Below the pieces are notes generated by a model, which saw only the letters and a list, made by a program, of their open reading frames with translations, searched no databases and was not told where the DNA came from. DNA of 64,000 nucleotides, from positions 7,383,001 to 7,447,000 of the forward strand of contig NZ_CP109178.1 in the NCBI RefSeq assembly GCF_036248255.1. The letters run 5' to 3'. This DNA comes from Streptomyces sp. NBC_01717 (GTDB lineage Bacteria; Actinomycetota; Actinomycetes; Streptomycetales; Streptomycetaceae). Both the position numbers and the translations under genes were made by a program. This document shows, piece after piece, positions 24,901-33,169 of this stretch. Numbering within the stretch: the stretch's first letter is position 1; each line of letters opens with the position of its first letter.

Positions 24901-25641
24901 GTGTCCGAATCGGTGTCCGTCCCGGCCCCGGCGCTCCGCGTCGTCTCGCTCGTCCCCTCGCTCACCGAAGCCGTCGCCGCCACCGCCCCCGGCCTCCTCG
25001 TCGGTGTCACCGACTGGTGCACCCATCCGGCCGGTCTGACCGCCGCACGCATCGGCGGAACCAAGAACCCCGATGTTGCCGCGATCGTCGCGCTCCGCCC
25101 CGATCTCGTCGTCGCCAACGAGGAGGAGAACCGCGCACCCGACCTCGCCGCGCTGCGTGCCGCGGGCATCGAGGTCCTCACCACCGAGATCCGCAGCCTC
25201 GACCAGGCCTTCGCCGAACTGCACCGTGTCCTGGTGACCGGCTGCGGGCTGGCCAGGCCACGCTGGCTCGACGAGGCCGAGGCCGCCTGGGCGGCGCTCC
25301 CGCCGCCGGACGAGCCGCGCCGCGCGATCGTGCCGATCTGGCGCCGGCCCTGGATGGTGCTGGGCCGCGACACGTTCGCGGGCGAACTGCTGGCCCGGCT
25401 CGGTGTGCGGAACGTGTACGCCGGTCACACCGAGCGCTACCCCCGCATCCCGCTCGACGAACTGAACGCGGCGGGCGCCGACCTGGTCGTCCTGCCCGAC
25501 GAGCCGTACCGCTTCACCGCAGGCGATGGACCCGAGGCCTTCCCCGCACTGCCCGCCGTACTCGTCGACGGGCGGTACCTCACGTGGTACGGGCCGTCAC
25601 TGGCCGGGGCGCCTGCGGCGCTGCGAGCAGCGCTCCGCTGA
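24901..25641 (+). CDS. BtuF-like helical-backbone metal receptor, cytoplasmic
   Basis: A 246-residue periplasmic-binding-protein-fold domain of the cobalamin/ferric-siderophore type (RVVSLVPSLTEAVAATAPGLLVGVTDWCTHP, PDVAAIVALRPDLVVANEEENR, IEVLTTEIRSLDQAFAELHRV). There is no signal peptide or lipobox, so it is not a conventional exported receptor. Cytosolic versions are common in actinobacteria with no settled role. The start is GTG, 6 bases after the XRE-cupin stop. Its 3' end overlaps the convergent TDT gene by 62 bases. Confidence 0.82.
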   Translation: MSESVSVPAPALRVVSLVPSLTEAVAATAPGLLVGVTDWCTHPAGLTAARIGGTKNPDVAAIVALRPDLVVANEEENRAPDLAALRAAGIEVLTTEIRSLDQAFAELHRVLVTGCGLARPRWLDEAEAAWAALPPPDEPRRAIVPIWRRPWMVLGRDTFAGELLARLGVRNVYAGHTERYPRIPLDELNAAGADLVVLPDEPYRFTAGDGPEAFPALPAVLVDGRYLTWYGPSLAGAPAALRAALR

Positions 25642-26734
25642 CCAGCCCGCGCAGCGTCCGCAGCCCTGCCACCGCCCACGCCGACACCAGCAGCACGTAC
25701 AGCGCGACGGCCAGCCAGGTGAACGCCGTCAGCCCGGTGTGCCGGGCCAGCCCCGCCGCGCCGGTGACACACGTGCCGACGGGGAAGGTGAAGCCCCACC
25801 AGGTCATGCTGAACGTCATGCCGCCCCGTAGCGCCCGCACCACCATCGACACGGCCAGCGCCAGCCACAGCAGCGCGAACCCCATCACCGGCACCCCGTA
25901 CAGCACGGCGAACGCCCCGGGCGCGGAGGCGTACGGCGCCCCGATCGCACCCGGCGCCACATCGGCGAGCTGACCGACCGCGGTCGTCGACTGGCCCAGC
26001 GGACCGAGGACCAGGAACAACGTGGGGGTCAGGGCGAGCGGCAGCGGACCCTGGTGGACCAGCCGCGCGAAGATCAGCGGCAGCATCGTCAGCGTCGCCA
26101 GCAGGCTCAGCCCGAACATCGCGTAGCAGGCGAGCAGCATCGCCTCCTGCCACTGACCGGCGGGCAGCTCCGGCACCAGCAGCGGGCCGAGTGCCGCGGA
26201 GACCATCGGCGCCACCACCGGCAGCAGCCAGACCGGCGACGCCGTCCCGGGTGCCGGACGGTGGCGTACGACCATCAGATACGGGATGGCGACCGCGACG
26301 GCCAGGCCGATCGCCGTGCCCGCGCTGTAGAGCACCACGTCCACGGCGAGGGCCGCCCGATGCCCGACGACATCCCGGCCGACCACCATCGTGGAGCCGC
26401 CGACGGCCAGCAGCGCCATCGAGAGGCAGCCGTAGAACGGGGCGACGGCCGGGTCGAGGAGATGGGCGCGGGCCTGGTCGCGGTGGGCGGACCAGTGCCC
26501 GGCGCGGGCGGCGAGAACCGCCATGAGGAGTAGCGCCGAGAGCGCCCACACCACCGTGCAGGCAGCGCGCAGCCCGGGCACGTGCACGGGAAGCGCCGCG
26601 CCCGCGCCGGCCACGATGGCGGTGCCCATGACCGTCGCGTACCAGTTGGGGCCGATGTACCGCAGAGAAGGAAGCCGCACAGCGGCGGAGTACGGGGCGC
26701 TCGTCCGGGCGCGGGTCTGCGGAAAGATGGCCAT
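25580..26734 (-). CDS. TDT family transporter (tellurite-resistance/dicarboxylate type, possible sulfite exporter)
   Basis: A 384-residue membrane protein with about ten helices, of the TDT family (TehA, Mae1, Ssu1). It starts after a short polar leader with RYIGPNWYATVMGTAIVAGAGAALP, the typical first helix, and contains TFSMTWWGFTFPVGTCVTGAAGLARHTG near the end. The ATG at 26734 gives MAIFPQTRART. A LysR gene is divergent with a 70-base gap carrying a palindrome, a common TDT arrangement. The substrate could be a dicarboxylate, sulfite or other anion. Confidence 0.88.
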   Translation of the reverse strand: MAIFPQTRARTSAPYSAAVRLPSLRYIGPNWYATVMGTAIVAGAGAALPVHVPGLRAACTVVWALSALLLMAVLAARAGHWSAHRDQARAHLLDPAVAPFYGCLSMALLAVGGSTMVVGRDVVGHRAALAVDVVLYSAGTAIGLAVAVAIPYLMVVRHRPAPGTASPVWLLPVVAPMVSAALGPLLVPELPAGQWQEAMLLACYAMFGLSLLATLTMLPLIFARLVHQGPLPLALTPTLFLVLGPLGQSTTAVGQLADVAPGAIGAPYASAPGAFAVLYGVPVMGFALLWLALAVSMVVRALRGGMTFSMTWWGFTFPVGTCVTGAAGLARHTGLTAFTWLAVALYVLLVSAWAVAGLRTLRGLVSGALLAAPQAPRPVTARTT

Positions 26735-26772
26735 GCCACGATCCTTGCCCCGGGGGCCGTCCCCCACCAGGG

Positions 26773-26798
26773 AGCTTGTCTCTATGAGGTCATAAGCT
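26773..26798. promoter_or_regulatory. LysR-type operator between the TDT and LysR genes
   Basis: Nested dyads: TATGA-GG-TCATA at 26783-26794 inside outer arms AGCTT and AAGCT. It lies 6 bases upstream of the LysR ATG, so it could serve autorepression and activation of the divergent transporter. Confidence 0.5.
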
Positions 26799-26804
26799 GG
26801 CTTT

Positions 26805-27746
26805 ATGCCCAGCGACGCACCCGCACCCGTCCTCCTGTCCCACCGGGTCCCCGACCTCGGAGCGCTGGAGCTGCTGCTGGCCGTCGCCCGGCACGGCAGC
26901 CTGGGACGGGCGGCACGGGACGTCGGCATCACCCAGCCCGCCGCCAGCAGCCGCATCCGGTCGATGGAGCGACAGCTCGGCGTGGCCCTCCTCGACCGCT
27001 CGCCGCGCGGATCCCGGCTCACCGACGCGGGCGCGCTCGTCACCGACTGGGCGCGCCGGATCGTCGAGGCCGCCGAGGCATTCGATGTGGGCGCGCAGGC
27101 GCTGCGCGACCGGCGCGACTCCCGGCTGCGGGTCGCCGCCTCCATGACCATCGCCGAATATCTGCTGCCCGGCTGGCTGATCGCGCTGCGCGCCGCACGG
27201 CCGGACACCGCGGTCTCCTTGCTCGCGGGCAACTCGGCGGCGGTCGCGGGGCGCCTGCTCGCCGGGGAGGCCGACCTCGGATTCGTGGAGGGACTGTTCA
27301 TACCGGAGGGCCTCGACGGCACGGTGATCGCGCACGACCGTCTCGTCGTCGTGGTCGCCCCGTCCCACGCGTGGGCCGGCCGCCGCACCCCGCTGACGCC
27401 GCAGGAACTGGCTGCGACCCCATTGATCCTGCGCGAGCGCGGCTCCGGCACCCGGCAGGTCCTGGACGCGGCACTCGCCGTGCACGGCGGGCTGGCGCAG
27501 CCATTGCTCGAACTGTCGTCCACGACGGCGGTGAAGGGGGCGGCGGAGAGCGGCGCGGGGCCGTGCGTGCTGAGCGAACTGGCGCTGGGGGAGGAGCTGT
27601 CCTCGCGGCGGCTGGTGAAGATCCCGGTGGCGGGGGTGCGGCTGAGGCGGCAGCTGCGGGCGGTCTGGCCCTCGGGACACCGGCCGGCGGGCCCGGCTCG
27701 CGACCTGCTGTCGCTGACGGGGCGATCGAGCCCGTCCGACGGTTGA
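26805..27746 (+). CDS. LysR family transcriptional regulator
   Basis: A 313-residue LysR regulator. The N-terminal winged helix covers about residues 15-75 (LELLLAVARHGSLGRAARDVGITQPAASSRIRSMERQLGVALLDRSPRGSRLTDAG), followed by the effector domain (RLRVAASMTIAEYLLPGWLIALRAARPDTAVSLLAGNSAAVAGRLLAGEADLGFVEG). It is divergent from the TDT transporter, as in CysB/CbbR-like regulators next to TDT genes, and is its likely activator. The effector is unknown. Confidence 0.9.
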   Translation: MPSDAPAPVLLSHRVPDLGALELLLAVARHGSLGRAARDVGITQPAASSRIRSMERQLGVALLDRSPRGSRLTDAGALVTDWARRIVEAAEAFDVGAQALRDRRDSRLRVAASMTIAEYLLPGWLIALRAARPDTAVSLLAGNSAAVAGRLLAGEADLGFVEGLFIPEGLDGTVIAHDRLVVVVAPSHAWAGRRTPLTPQELAATPLILRERGSGTRQVLDAALAVHGGLAQPLLELSSTTAVKGAAESGAGPCVLSELALGEELSSRRLVKIPVAGVRLRRQLRAVWPSGHRPAGPARDLLSLTGRSSPSDG

Positions 27747-27834
27747 GGACACAAGGTCAGGACAGGGGCTCAGGGACGCCTTCCCCCGCGAAAATGGGTT
27801 GGCCGGCCTGTGCCGGGGGGCCAAGGATGCACAG

Positions 27835-28803
27835 ATGACAGTGACCGCCCCGCCGGCCTCGGGCGTCCGCCACCACTGGGCCGACCTCCCGGACTCCGTA
27901 CGCAGCGCCGTCGAGGACATCCTCGGTGCCCGCGTCGTCCACGCGCAGAGCCAGAGCGGCGGGTTCTCACCGGGAGTCGCCGCCCGGGTCCGGCTCACCG
28001 ACGGACGACGCGCGTTCGTCAAGGCGGTCAGCGCCGAGGCGAACCCGGGCAGCCCCGACCTGCACCGCGCCGAGGCCCGGAACACCGCCGCTCTCCCGCC
28101 CGGCGCCCCCGTGCCGCGGCTGCTGGGATCGTACGACGACGGGACCCGGGTCGCCCTCGTCCTCCAGGACATCGACGGCCGCCAGCCGCGCATCCCCTGG
28201 ACGTCGGCGGAGCTGGACCGGGTCCTGACAGCGGTCGGCGAGCTGAACCGGACCCTGACTCCGGCCCCGATCGAGGCGCCCGCCGTCGCCGACAGCGAGG
28301 CCGAGACGTTCAGCGGCTGGCGGACCCTGCTTGCCGCGCGTGACTCCGACGGTCTGCCCGGGCGGCTCGACCCGTGGGCCGCACGCCACCTCGACGTACT
28401 CGCGGGGCTGGAGTCCGGCTGGTCCGGGCCCGCCACCGGCGACAGCCTCGCCCATGGGGATCTGCGCGCCGACAACATCCTGCTCACCGACGACCGGGTG
28501 GTGTTCGTCGACTGGCCGCACGCGCTGCGAGCCGCGCCCTGGTTCGATCTGCTGGTGATGCTGCCGTGCGTGGCCGCCCAGGGCGGCCCCGACCCGGACA
28601 CCGTGTTCACCACGCACTCCCTGGGGCGCGCCGCCGACCCGGCCGGAGTGAACGCGGTCCTTGCCGCGCTCGCCGGCTACTTCGTCGCGCACTCGCTGAT
28701 GCCGGACCCACCGGGGCTGCCGACCGTAAGGGCGTTCCAGGGCGCGCAGGGGGCGGCGGCGCTGGAATGGCTGCGCGGCAGGCTCGGACGGCGCACGCGG
28801 TAG
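27835..28803 (+). CDS. Aminoglycoside phosphotransferase (APH) family kinase
   Basis: A 322-residue APH/choline kinase-fold protein. The nucleotide-binding N-lobe has GGFSPGVAARVRLTDGRRAFVKAV. The catalytic loop is LAHGDLRADNILL with the conserved H-x-D and N, and the metal-binding VFVDWPHA follows (D in place of the DxD start). ATG at 27835 gives MTVTAPPASG. Such proteins phosphorylate aminoglycosides, sugars, amino alcohols or macrolides; nothing fixes the substrate. It precedes the convergent gamma-glutamyl amidohydrolase gene by 19 bases. Confidence 0.85.
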   Translation: MTVTAPPASGVRHHWADLPDSVRSAVEDILGARVVHAQSQSGGFSPGVAARVRLTDGRRAFVKAVSAEANPGSPDLHRAEARNTAALPPGAPVPRLLGSYDDGTRVALVLQDIDGRQPRIPWTSAELDRVLTAVGELNRTLTPAPIEAPAVADSEAETFSGWRTLLAARDSDGLPGRLDPWAARHLDVLAGLESGWSGPATGDSLAHGDLRADNILLTDDRVVFVDWPHALRAAPWFDLLVMLPCVAAQGGPDPDTVFTTHSLGRAADPAGVNAVLAALAGYFVAHSLMPDPPGLPTVRAFQGAQGAAALEWLRGRLGRRTR

Positions 28804-28821
28804 CCGCCGGACGGTGAACGA

Positions 28822-29517
28822 TCAGCCGCGCGCCGCCTCCGTCACCAGCGCCTGCATGACCCGCAGGTCGTCACCCATCTCCGGATGCCACTGAACCCCG
28901 AGCGCCCACCGGGCCCCCGGCAGTTCGACCGCCTCCACCGTGCCGTCCGCCGCGTGGGCCGACGCCACCAGGTCCGGTGCGAGGCGGTCCACGGCCTGGT
29001 GGTGGTAGGTCGGCACGGCGGTCTCCTCGGGCACGATCGATGCGTAGCGCGTCCCCGGCACAGGTGTCACCGGGTGCTCGCCGAGGACCCCGGCCTTCCC
29101 GTCCGGCCCGGCATGCCCGTCCAGGTGCTGGACGAGGGTGCCGCCGAACGCCACATTCATGAGCTGCATGCCACGGCAGATGCCGAGCACCGGTGTGCCG
29201 GACCCCAGGGCGGCATCGAGCAGGGCCAGCTCCCAGGCGTCGCGCTCCCGGTTCGGCGGCCCCGTCCTCGGACCGGGCTCCGCGCCGTACCGTGCGGGCT
29301 CGACATCGGCGCCGCCCGCGATGACGAGCCCGTCCAGCCGGGCCACGGCGGCCGCCGCCCGGTCAGGGGCGTCCGGCGACAGGAGGGCGGCGAGGCCCCC
29401 GGAGCGCTGGACCAGCCGCGGGTAGGCGGACGGGAGCAGCGCGGCGGGCAGTTCCCAGACACCCCAGCGGGCGACGGGCTCCAGATAGGTGGTGACGCCG
29501 ATGAGCGGTACGGACAT
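28822..29517 (-). CDS. Gamma-glutamyl amidohydrolase, PuuD-like class I glutamine amidotransferase
   Basis: A 231-residue peptidase C26 protein. The nucleophile cysteine is in PVLGICRGMQLMNVAFGGTLVQHL, the catalytic His-Glu in ALGVQWHPEM. It would hydrolyse gamma-glutamyl amides formed by the ligase at 30429, as PuuD does for gamma-glutamyl-GABA in putrescine use. The start at 29517 is preceded by GGAAGG and begins MSVPLIGVTTYLEP as in relatives; an ATG 18 codons earlier (29571, after AAAGG) is possible. It lies downstream of the FadR-type regulator on the same strand. In Streptomyces coelicolor the equivalent neighbourhood is SCO1613-SCO1615. Confidence 0.88.
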   Translation of the reverse strand: MSVPLIGVTTYLEPVARWGVWELPAALLPSAYPRLVQRSGGLAALLSPDAPDRAAAAVARLDGLVIAGGADVEPARYGAEPGPRTGPPNRERDAWELALLDAALGSGTPVLGICRGMQLMNVAFGGTLVQHLDGHAGPDGKAGVLGEHPVTPVPGTRYASIVPEETAVPTYHHQAVDRLAPDLVASAHAADGTVEAVELPGARWALGVQWHPEMGDDLRVMQALVTEAARG

Positions 29518-29609
29518 GGCGGGACCTTCCGGTCGGCCGCCTGCGGGCGGACTCGGTTCAATGGTGCTCATGAATACCTTTGCGTTGCGGTGGGTCGCCG
29601 CGCAAGCGG

Positions 29610-30353
29610 TCAGGCCAGGAATCCGCGCAGCAGCGCCGCCGTGCCCGCGCAGTGTTCACGCATCACGGCGCGCGCCGCTTCGGCGTCCCCGTCGAGCACC
29701 GCCTCGACGAGCGCGGTGTGCTGATGCTGCGAGTGCTCCAGGTTCCGCACGAGCAGCGGTATGCAGTCCAGCAGGTCGTTCACGGTGGCCCGGACGGCCG
29801 CGTACTGCGCGGTCAGTGAAGCGGAGCCGGACAGCTCGGCCAGTGTCAGATGCAGAAGGGTGTCGCGCCTGCGGTAGTCGGGCAGAGGTGCATCGTGTGT
29901 CGCCGCCAGAGCCGTACGCAGCCGTTCCGCGCCCTCGTCCGTCAGTCCGTGGGTGGCGCACAGTTCGGCCGCGCCGGTCTCCAGCGCCTCACGGAAGCGC
30001 AGGACGTCCTCGATGTCGACGGCCGCCACCCGGCGGCGCAGTTCGTCCTCGCCGGGGCTGTCGGTACGGGGGAGCACGAAGGTGCCGCCGTACCTCCCTC
30101 GTCTGCTCTCCACCAGCCGCTGGTCCTGCAGCACCTTCAGCACCTCGCGCAGCGTGACCCGGCTGATCCCGAGCAGCTCGGCCAGGTCGCGCTCGGCGGG
30201 CAGCCGCTCGCCGCCGGGCACCAGGCCGAGCCTGACCACCTGGAGGATCTGTTCGAGCGCCTCCTCGAAGCCGTTGCCCGCGCGCACGGGCCGCAGCACG
30301 GGTCGCAGTTGCCGCACGGAGCCGTGCCGGCCGGACTCGCTTTCCTGCGCCAC
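29610..30353 (-). CDS. FadR/GntR family regulator (EpeR-like)
   Basis: A 247-residue GntR regulator of the FadR subfamily. The winged helix is about residues 25-90 (GFEEALEQILQVVRLGLVPGGERLPAERDLAELLGISRVTLREVLKVLQDQRLVES), and the helical FCD domain covers the rest (FREALETGAAELCATHGLTDEG and later metal-ligand histidines such as LLHLTLAELSG). The start is GTG at 30353. It is divergent from the GlnA4-like ligase. The homologue at the same place in S. coelicolor (SCO1614, EpeR) was reported to control ethanolamine use, so I infer the same. Confidence 0.85.
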   Translation of the reverse strand: MAQESESGRHGSVRQLRPVLRPVRAGNGFEEALEQILQVVRLGLVPGGERLPAERDLAELLGISRVTLREVLKVLQDQRLVESRRGRYGGTFVLPRTDSPGEDELRRRVAAVDIEDVLRFREALETGAAELCATHGLTDEGAERLRTALAATHDAPLPDYRRRDTLLHLTLAELSGSASLTAQYAAVRATVNDLLDCIPLLVRNLEHSQHQHTALVEAVLDGDAEAARAVMREHCAGTAALLRGFLA

Positions 30354-30428
30354 GTCCCGTCCTCTCTTCCCAACAATGGTTCTTCCCCATACCTTATGAC
30401 TTCCGGCTGACCGAAGGAGGATCTTCCC
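30354..30428. promoter_or_regulatory. Divergent promoter region of the regulator and ligase genes
   Basis: This short gap must hold both promoters. It is AT-richer than its surroundings (ATACCTTATGACTT at 30389-30402), and AAGGAGGAT lies 6 bases before the ligase GTG. No clear FadR-type dyad is visible. Confidence 0.4.
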
Positions 30429-31790
30429 GTGGCAGACCGCACACCCCCGCTGGAGGTCGAGGAACTACGGATCCTCGTCGAGAGCGGTGAGATCGACACT
30501 GTCGTCCTGGCCTTCCCCGACATGCAGGGACGGCTGCAGGGCAAGCGGTTCGCCGCCCGCTTCTTCCTCGACGAGGTCCTGGAACACGGCACGGAGGGCT
30601 GCAACTATCTGCTCGCCGTCGACACCGACATGAACACCGTCGACGGCTACGCCATGTCCTCCTGGGAGCGCGGCTACGGCGACTTCGCCATGCACCCCGA
30701 CCTCACCACCCTGCGGCGCGTCCCATGGAACGACGGCACGGCCATGGTCGTCGCCGACCTCGCCTGGGAGGACGGCACACCCGTTGTCGCCGCGCCCCGC
30801 CAGATCCTCCGCCGCCAGCTGGAGCGTCTCGCCGAGCACGGTTTCACCGCGCATGTCGGCACCGAGCTCGAATTCATCGTCTTCAAGGACACCTACGAAG
30901 AGGCGTGGGACCGGAACTACCGCGATCTGACCCCGGCCAACCAGTACAACATCGACTACTCGGTCCTCGGCACCGGCCGCATCGAACCCCTGCTCCGTCG
31001 CATCCGCAACGAGATGGCGGCCGCGGGCCTGACCGTCGAGTCCGCGAAGGGTGAGTGCAACCCCGGACAGCACGAGATCGTCTTCCGGTACGACGAGGCC
31101 CTGGTCACCTGCGACCAGCACGCCGTCTACAAGACCGGTGCCAAGGAGATCGCCGCCCAGGAGGGCGTCGCGCTCACCTTCATGGCCAAGTTCAACGAGC
31201 GCGAGGGCAACTCCTGCCACATCCACCTCTCCCTCCAGGACGCGGACGGGCGCAACGTCATGGCGGGCGAAGCGGGCGGCATGTCCCCGGTGATGCGCCA
31301 CTTCCTCGCCGGACAGCTCGCCGCACTGCGCGATTTCTCCCTGCTCTACGCGCCGAACATCAACTCGTACAAGCGCTTCCAGCCCGGCTCGTTCGCCCCC
31401 ACCGCGGTCGCCTGGGGCCACGACAACCGCACCTGTTCGCTCCGCGTCGTCGGTCACGGCCGCTCGACCCGGTTCGAGAACCGGCTGCCCGGCGGTGACG
31501 TCAACCCGCACCTCGCCGTCGCCGGTCTGATCGCCGCCGGCCTGCACGGCATCGAGCAGAAGCTCGAACTCCCCGAACCCTGCGAGGGCAACGCCTACAC
31601 CACCGCGTACGACCACGTCCCCACCACACTCCGTGAAGCCGCCGGCCTCTGGGAGAAGAGCGACCTGGCGAAGGCGGCCTTCGGCGACGACGTCGTCGCG
31701 CACTACCGCAACATGGCGCGCGTCGAACTCGAAGCATTCGACGCAGCGGTGACCGACTGGGAGCTCCGTCGCTCCTTCGAACGTCTGTGA
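30429..31790 (+). CDS. glnA4: Glutamine synthetase-like gamma-glutamylethanolamide/polyamine synthetase (GlnA4-like)
   Basis: A 453-residue type I glutamine synthetase homologue that ligates glutamate to an amine with ATP. Catalytic-core motifs are present: AHVGTELEFIVFKD, ESAKGECNPGQHEIVF, GNSCHIHLSLQDADGRN and LRVVGHGRSTRFENRLPGGDVNPHLAVAGLIAAG. The N-terminus (VEELRILVESGEIDTVVLAFPDMQGRLQGKRFAARFFLDE) and the neighbourhood match GlnA4 (SCO1613), a gamma-glutamylethanolamide synthetase, rather than the housekeeping GlnA. The start is GTG after AAGGAGGAT. Aldehyde dehydrogenase and SDR genes follow closely, and the hydrolase and regulator are divergent. Distinguishing GlnA4 from GlnA3 or GlnA2 is by context and recall. 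Confidence 0.82.
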   Translation: MADRTPPLEVEELRILVESGEIDTVVLAFPDMQGRLQGKRFAARFFLDEVLEHGTEGCNYLLAVDTDMNTVDGYAMSSWERGYGDFAMHPDLTTLRRVPWNDGTAMVVADLAWEDGTPVVAAPRQILRRQLERLAEHGFTAHVGTELEFIVFKDTYEEAWDRNYRDLTPANQYNIDYSVLGTGRIEPLLRRIRNEMAAAGLTVESAKGECNPGQHEIVFRYDEALVTCDQHAVYKTGAKEIAAQEGVALTFMAKFNEREGNSCHIHLSLQDADGRNVMAGEAGGMSPVMRHFLAGQLAALRDFSLLYAPNINSYKRFQPGSFAPTAVAWGHDNRTCSLRVVGHGRSTRFENRLPGGDVNPHLAVAGLIAAGLHGIEQKLELPEPCEGNAYTTAYDHVPTTLREAAGLWEKSDLAKAAFGDDVVAHYRNMARVELEAFDAAVTDWELRRSFERL

Positions 31791-31798
31791 GGCACTCC

Positions 31799-33163
31799 GT
31801 GACCACCGAGCACCAGGTACTCAACCCGGCGACCGAAGAAGTCGTAGCGATCGTCCCGGCCACCACCGCGGCCGAGGTCGACACCGCCGTGCGCCGGGCA
31901 GCGGCCGCCCAGCGGATCTGGGCGGCAATGGCCCCCGCGGACCGCGCGCGCCTGCTGCGCCGCTTCGCCGCGGCCGTCGACGAACACCGCGAGGAGCTGG
32001 CCCGGCTGGAGGTCCGTGAGGCCGGCCACACCCTCGCCAACGCCCGGTGGGAAGCGGGCAACGTCCGCGATCTGCTCGAATTCGCCGCCGGGGGAGTCGA
32101 GCGGCTCAGCGGCCGGCAGATCCCGGTCCCGGGCGGCATCGACCTCACCCTGCTCGAACCCCTCGGCGTCGTCGGCGTGATCGCCCCGTGGAACTTCCCG
32201 ATGCCGATCGCCGCCTGGGGCGTCGCCCCCGCCCTCGCGGCAGGCAATGCCGTCCTCCTCAAGCCCGCCGAGACCACCCCGCTCACCGCACTGCGACTCG
32301 CCCGACTCGCCCTGGAAGCAGGCCTGCCTGAGCATCTCTTCCAGGTGCTGCCCGGAGCCGGTGCCGAAACGGGCAACGCCCTCGTCGAACACCCCGGTGT
32401 CGCCAAGATCGTCTTCACCGGCTCCACCCGGGTCGGCAAGCAGATCATGGCCAGGTGCGCCGAGCGCGTGAAGCGACTCACCCTCGAACTCGGCGGCAAG
32501 AGCCCCAACATCGTCTTCGCCGACGCCGACATCGAGGCAGCCGCGGCCGCCGCGCCCATGGCGTTCCTCGACAACGCGGGCCAGGACTGCTGCGCCCGCA
32601 CCCGCATCCTCGTCCAGCGCTCCGCCTACGACCGCTTCCTCGAACTCCTCGCCCCGGCCGTCGCCTCGGTCGTCGTCGGCGACCCCTCCGACGAGAAGAC
32701 CGGGATGGGGCCGCTGATCTCCCGGGCCCAGCTGGAACGCGTACGGTCGTACGTCCCCGAGGGCGCGACCGCGATCCGGGGCGGCGCACCCGAGGGCCCC
32801 GGGTTCTGGTTCCCACCGACCGTGCTGACCGACGCCCGCCCCGACTCGCCCGTGGCCACCGAAGAGGTCTTCGGACCGGTCGCCGTCGTCCTGCCCTTCG
32901 AGGACGAAGCCGACGCCGTCCGGCTCGCGAACGCGACCGAGTACGGCCTCGCCGGCTCCATCTGGACCCGGGACGTCGGCCGCGCGCTGCGCGTCTCCCA
33001 AGCGGTCCAGGCCGGGAACCTGTCCGTCAACTCGCACTCCAGCGTTCGCTACTGGACCCCGTTCGGTGGCTACAAGCAGTCCGGTCTCGGCCGGGAACTG
33101 GGCCCCGACGCCCTGACCGCCTTCACCGAAACCAAGAACGTCTTCATCAGTACGGAGGCCTGA
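31799..33163 (+). CDS. NAD(P)-dependent aldehyde dehydrogenase
   Basis: A 454-residue aldehyde dehydrogenase. It has the nucleotide-binding GVIAPWNFPMPIAAWGVAPALAAGNAVLLKPAETTP, the catalytic glutamate in LTLELGGKSPNIVFADAD and the catalytic cysteine in NAGQDCCARTRILV, then TEEVFGPVAVVLPFEDE. It would oxidise the aldehyde released in amine or ethanolamine breakdown. The GTG at 31799 was chosen because GAGG lies 7 bases upstream; a GTG at 31787 overlapping the ligase stop (GTGA) lacks such a site. It is the second gene of the ligase-dehydrogenase-SDR operon. Confidence 0.9.
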   Translation: MTTEHQVLNPATEEVVAIVPATTAAEVDTAVRRAAAAQRIWAAMAPADRARLLRRFAAAVDEHREELARLEVREAGHTLANARWEAGNVRDLLEFAAGGVERLSGRQIPVPGGIDLTLLEPLGVVGVIAPWNFPMPIAAWGVAPALAAGNAVLLKPAETTPLTALRLARLALEAGLPEHLFQVLPGAGAETGNALVEHPGVAKIVFTGSTRVGKQIMARCAERVKRLTLELGGKSPNIVFADADIEAAAAAAPMAFLDNAGQDCCARTRILVQRSAYDRFLELLAPAVASVVVGDPSDEKTGMGPLISRAQLERVRSYVPEGATAIRGGAPEGPGFWFPPTVLTDARPDSPVATEEVFGPVAVVLPFEDEADAVRLANATEYGLAGSIWTRDVGRALRVSQAVQAGNLSVNSHSSVRYWTPFGGYKQSGLGRELGPDALTAFTETKNVFISTEA

Positions 33164-33169
33164 ACCAGC

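Noticed and set aside
21403..25428. A 1341-codon open frame on the minus strand across the transporter operon
   Set aside because: It is the antisense of well-identified genes, is Arg/Gly/Val/Asp-rich low-complexity, and reflects the GC-skewed codon use that keeps antisense frames open.
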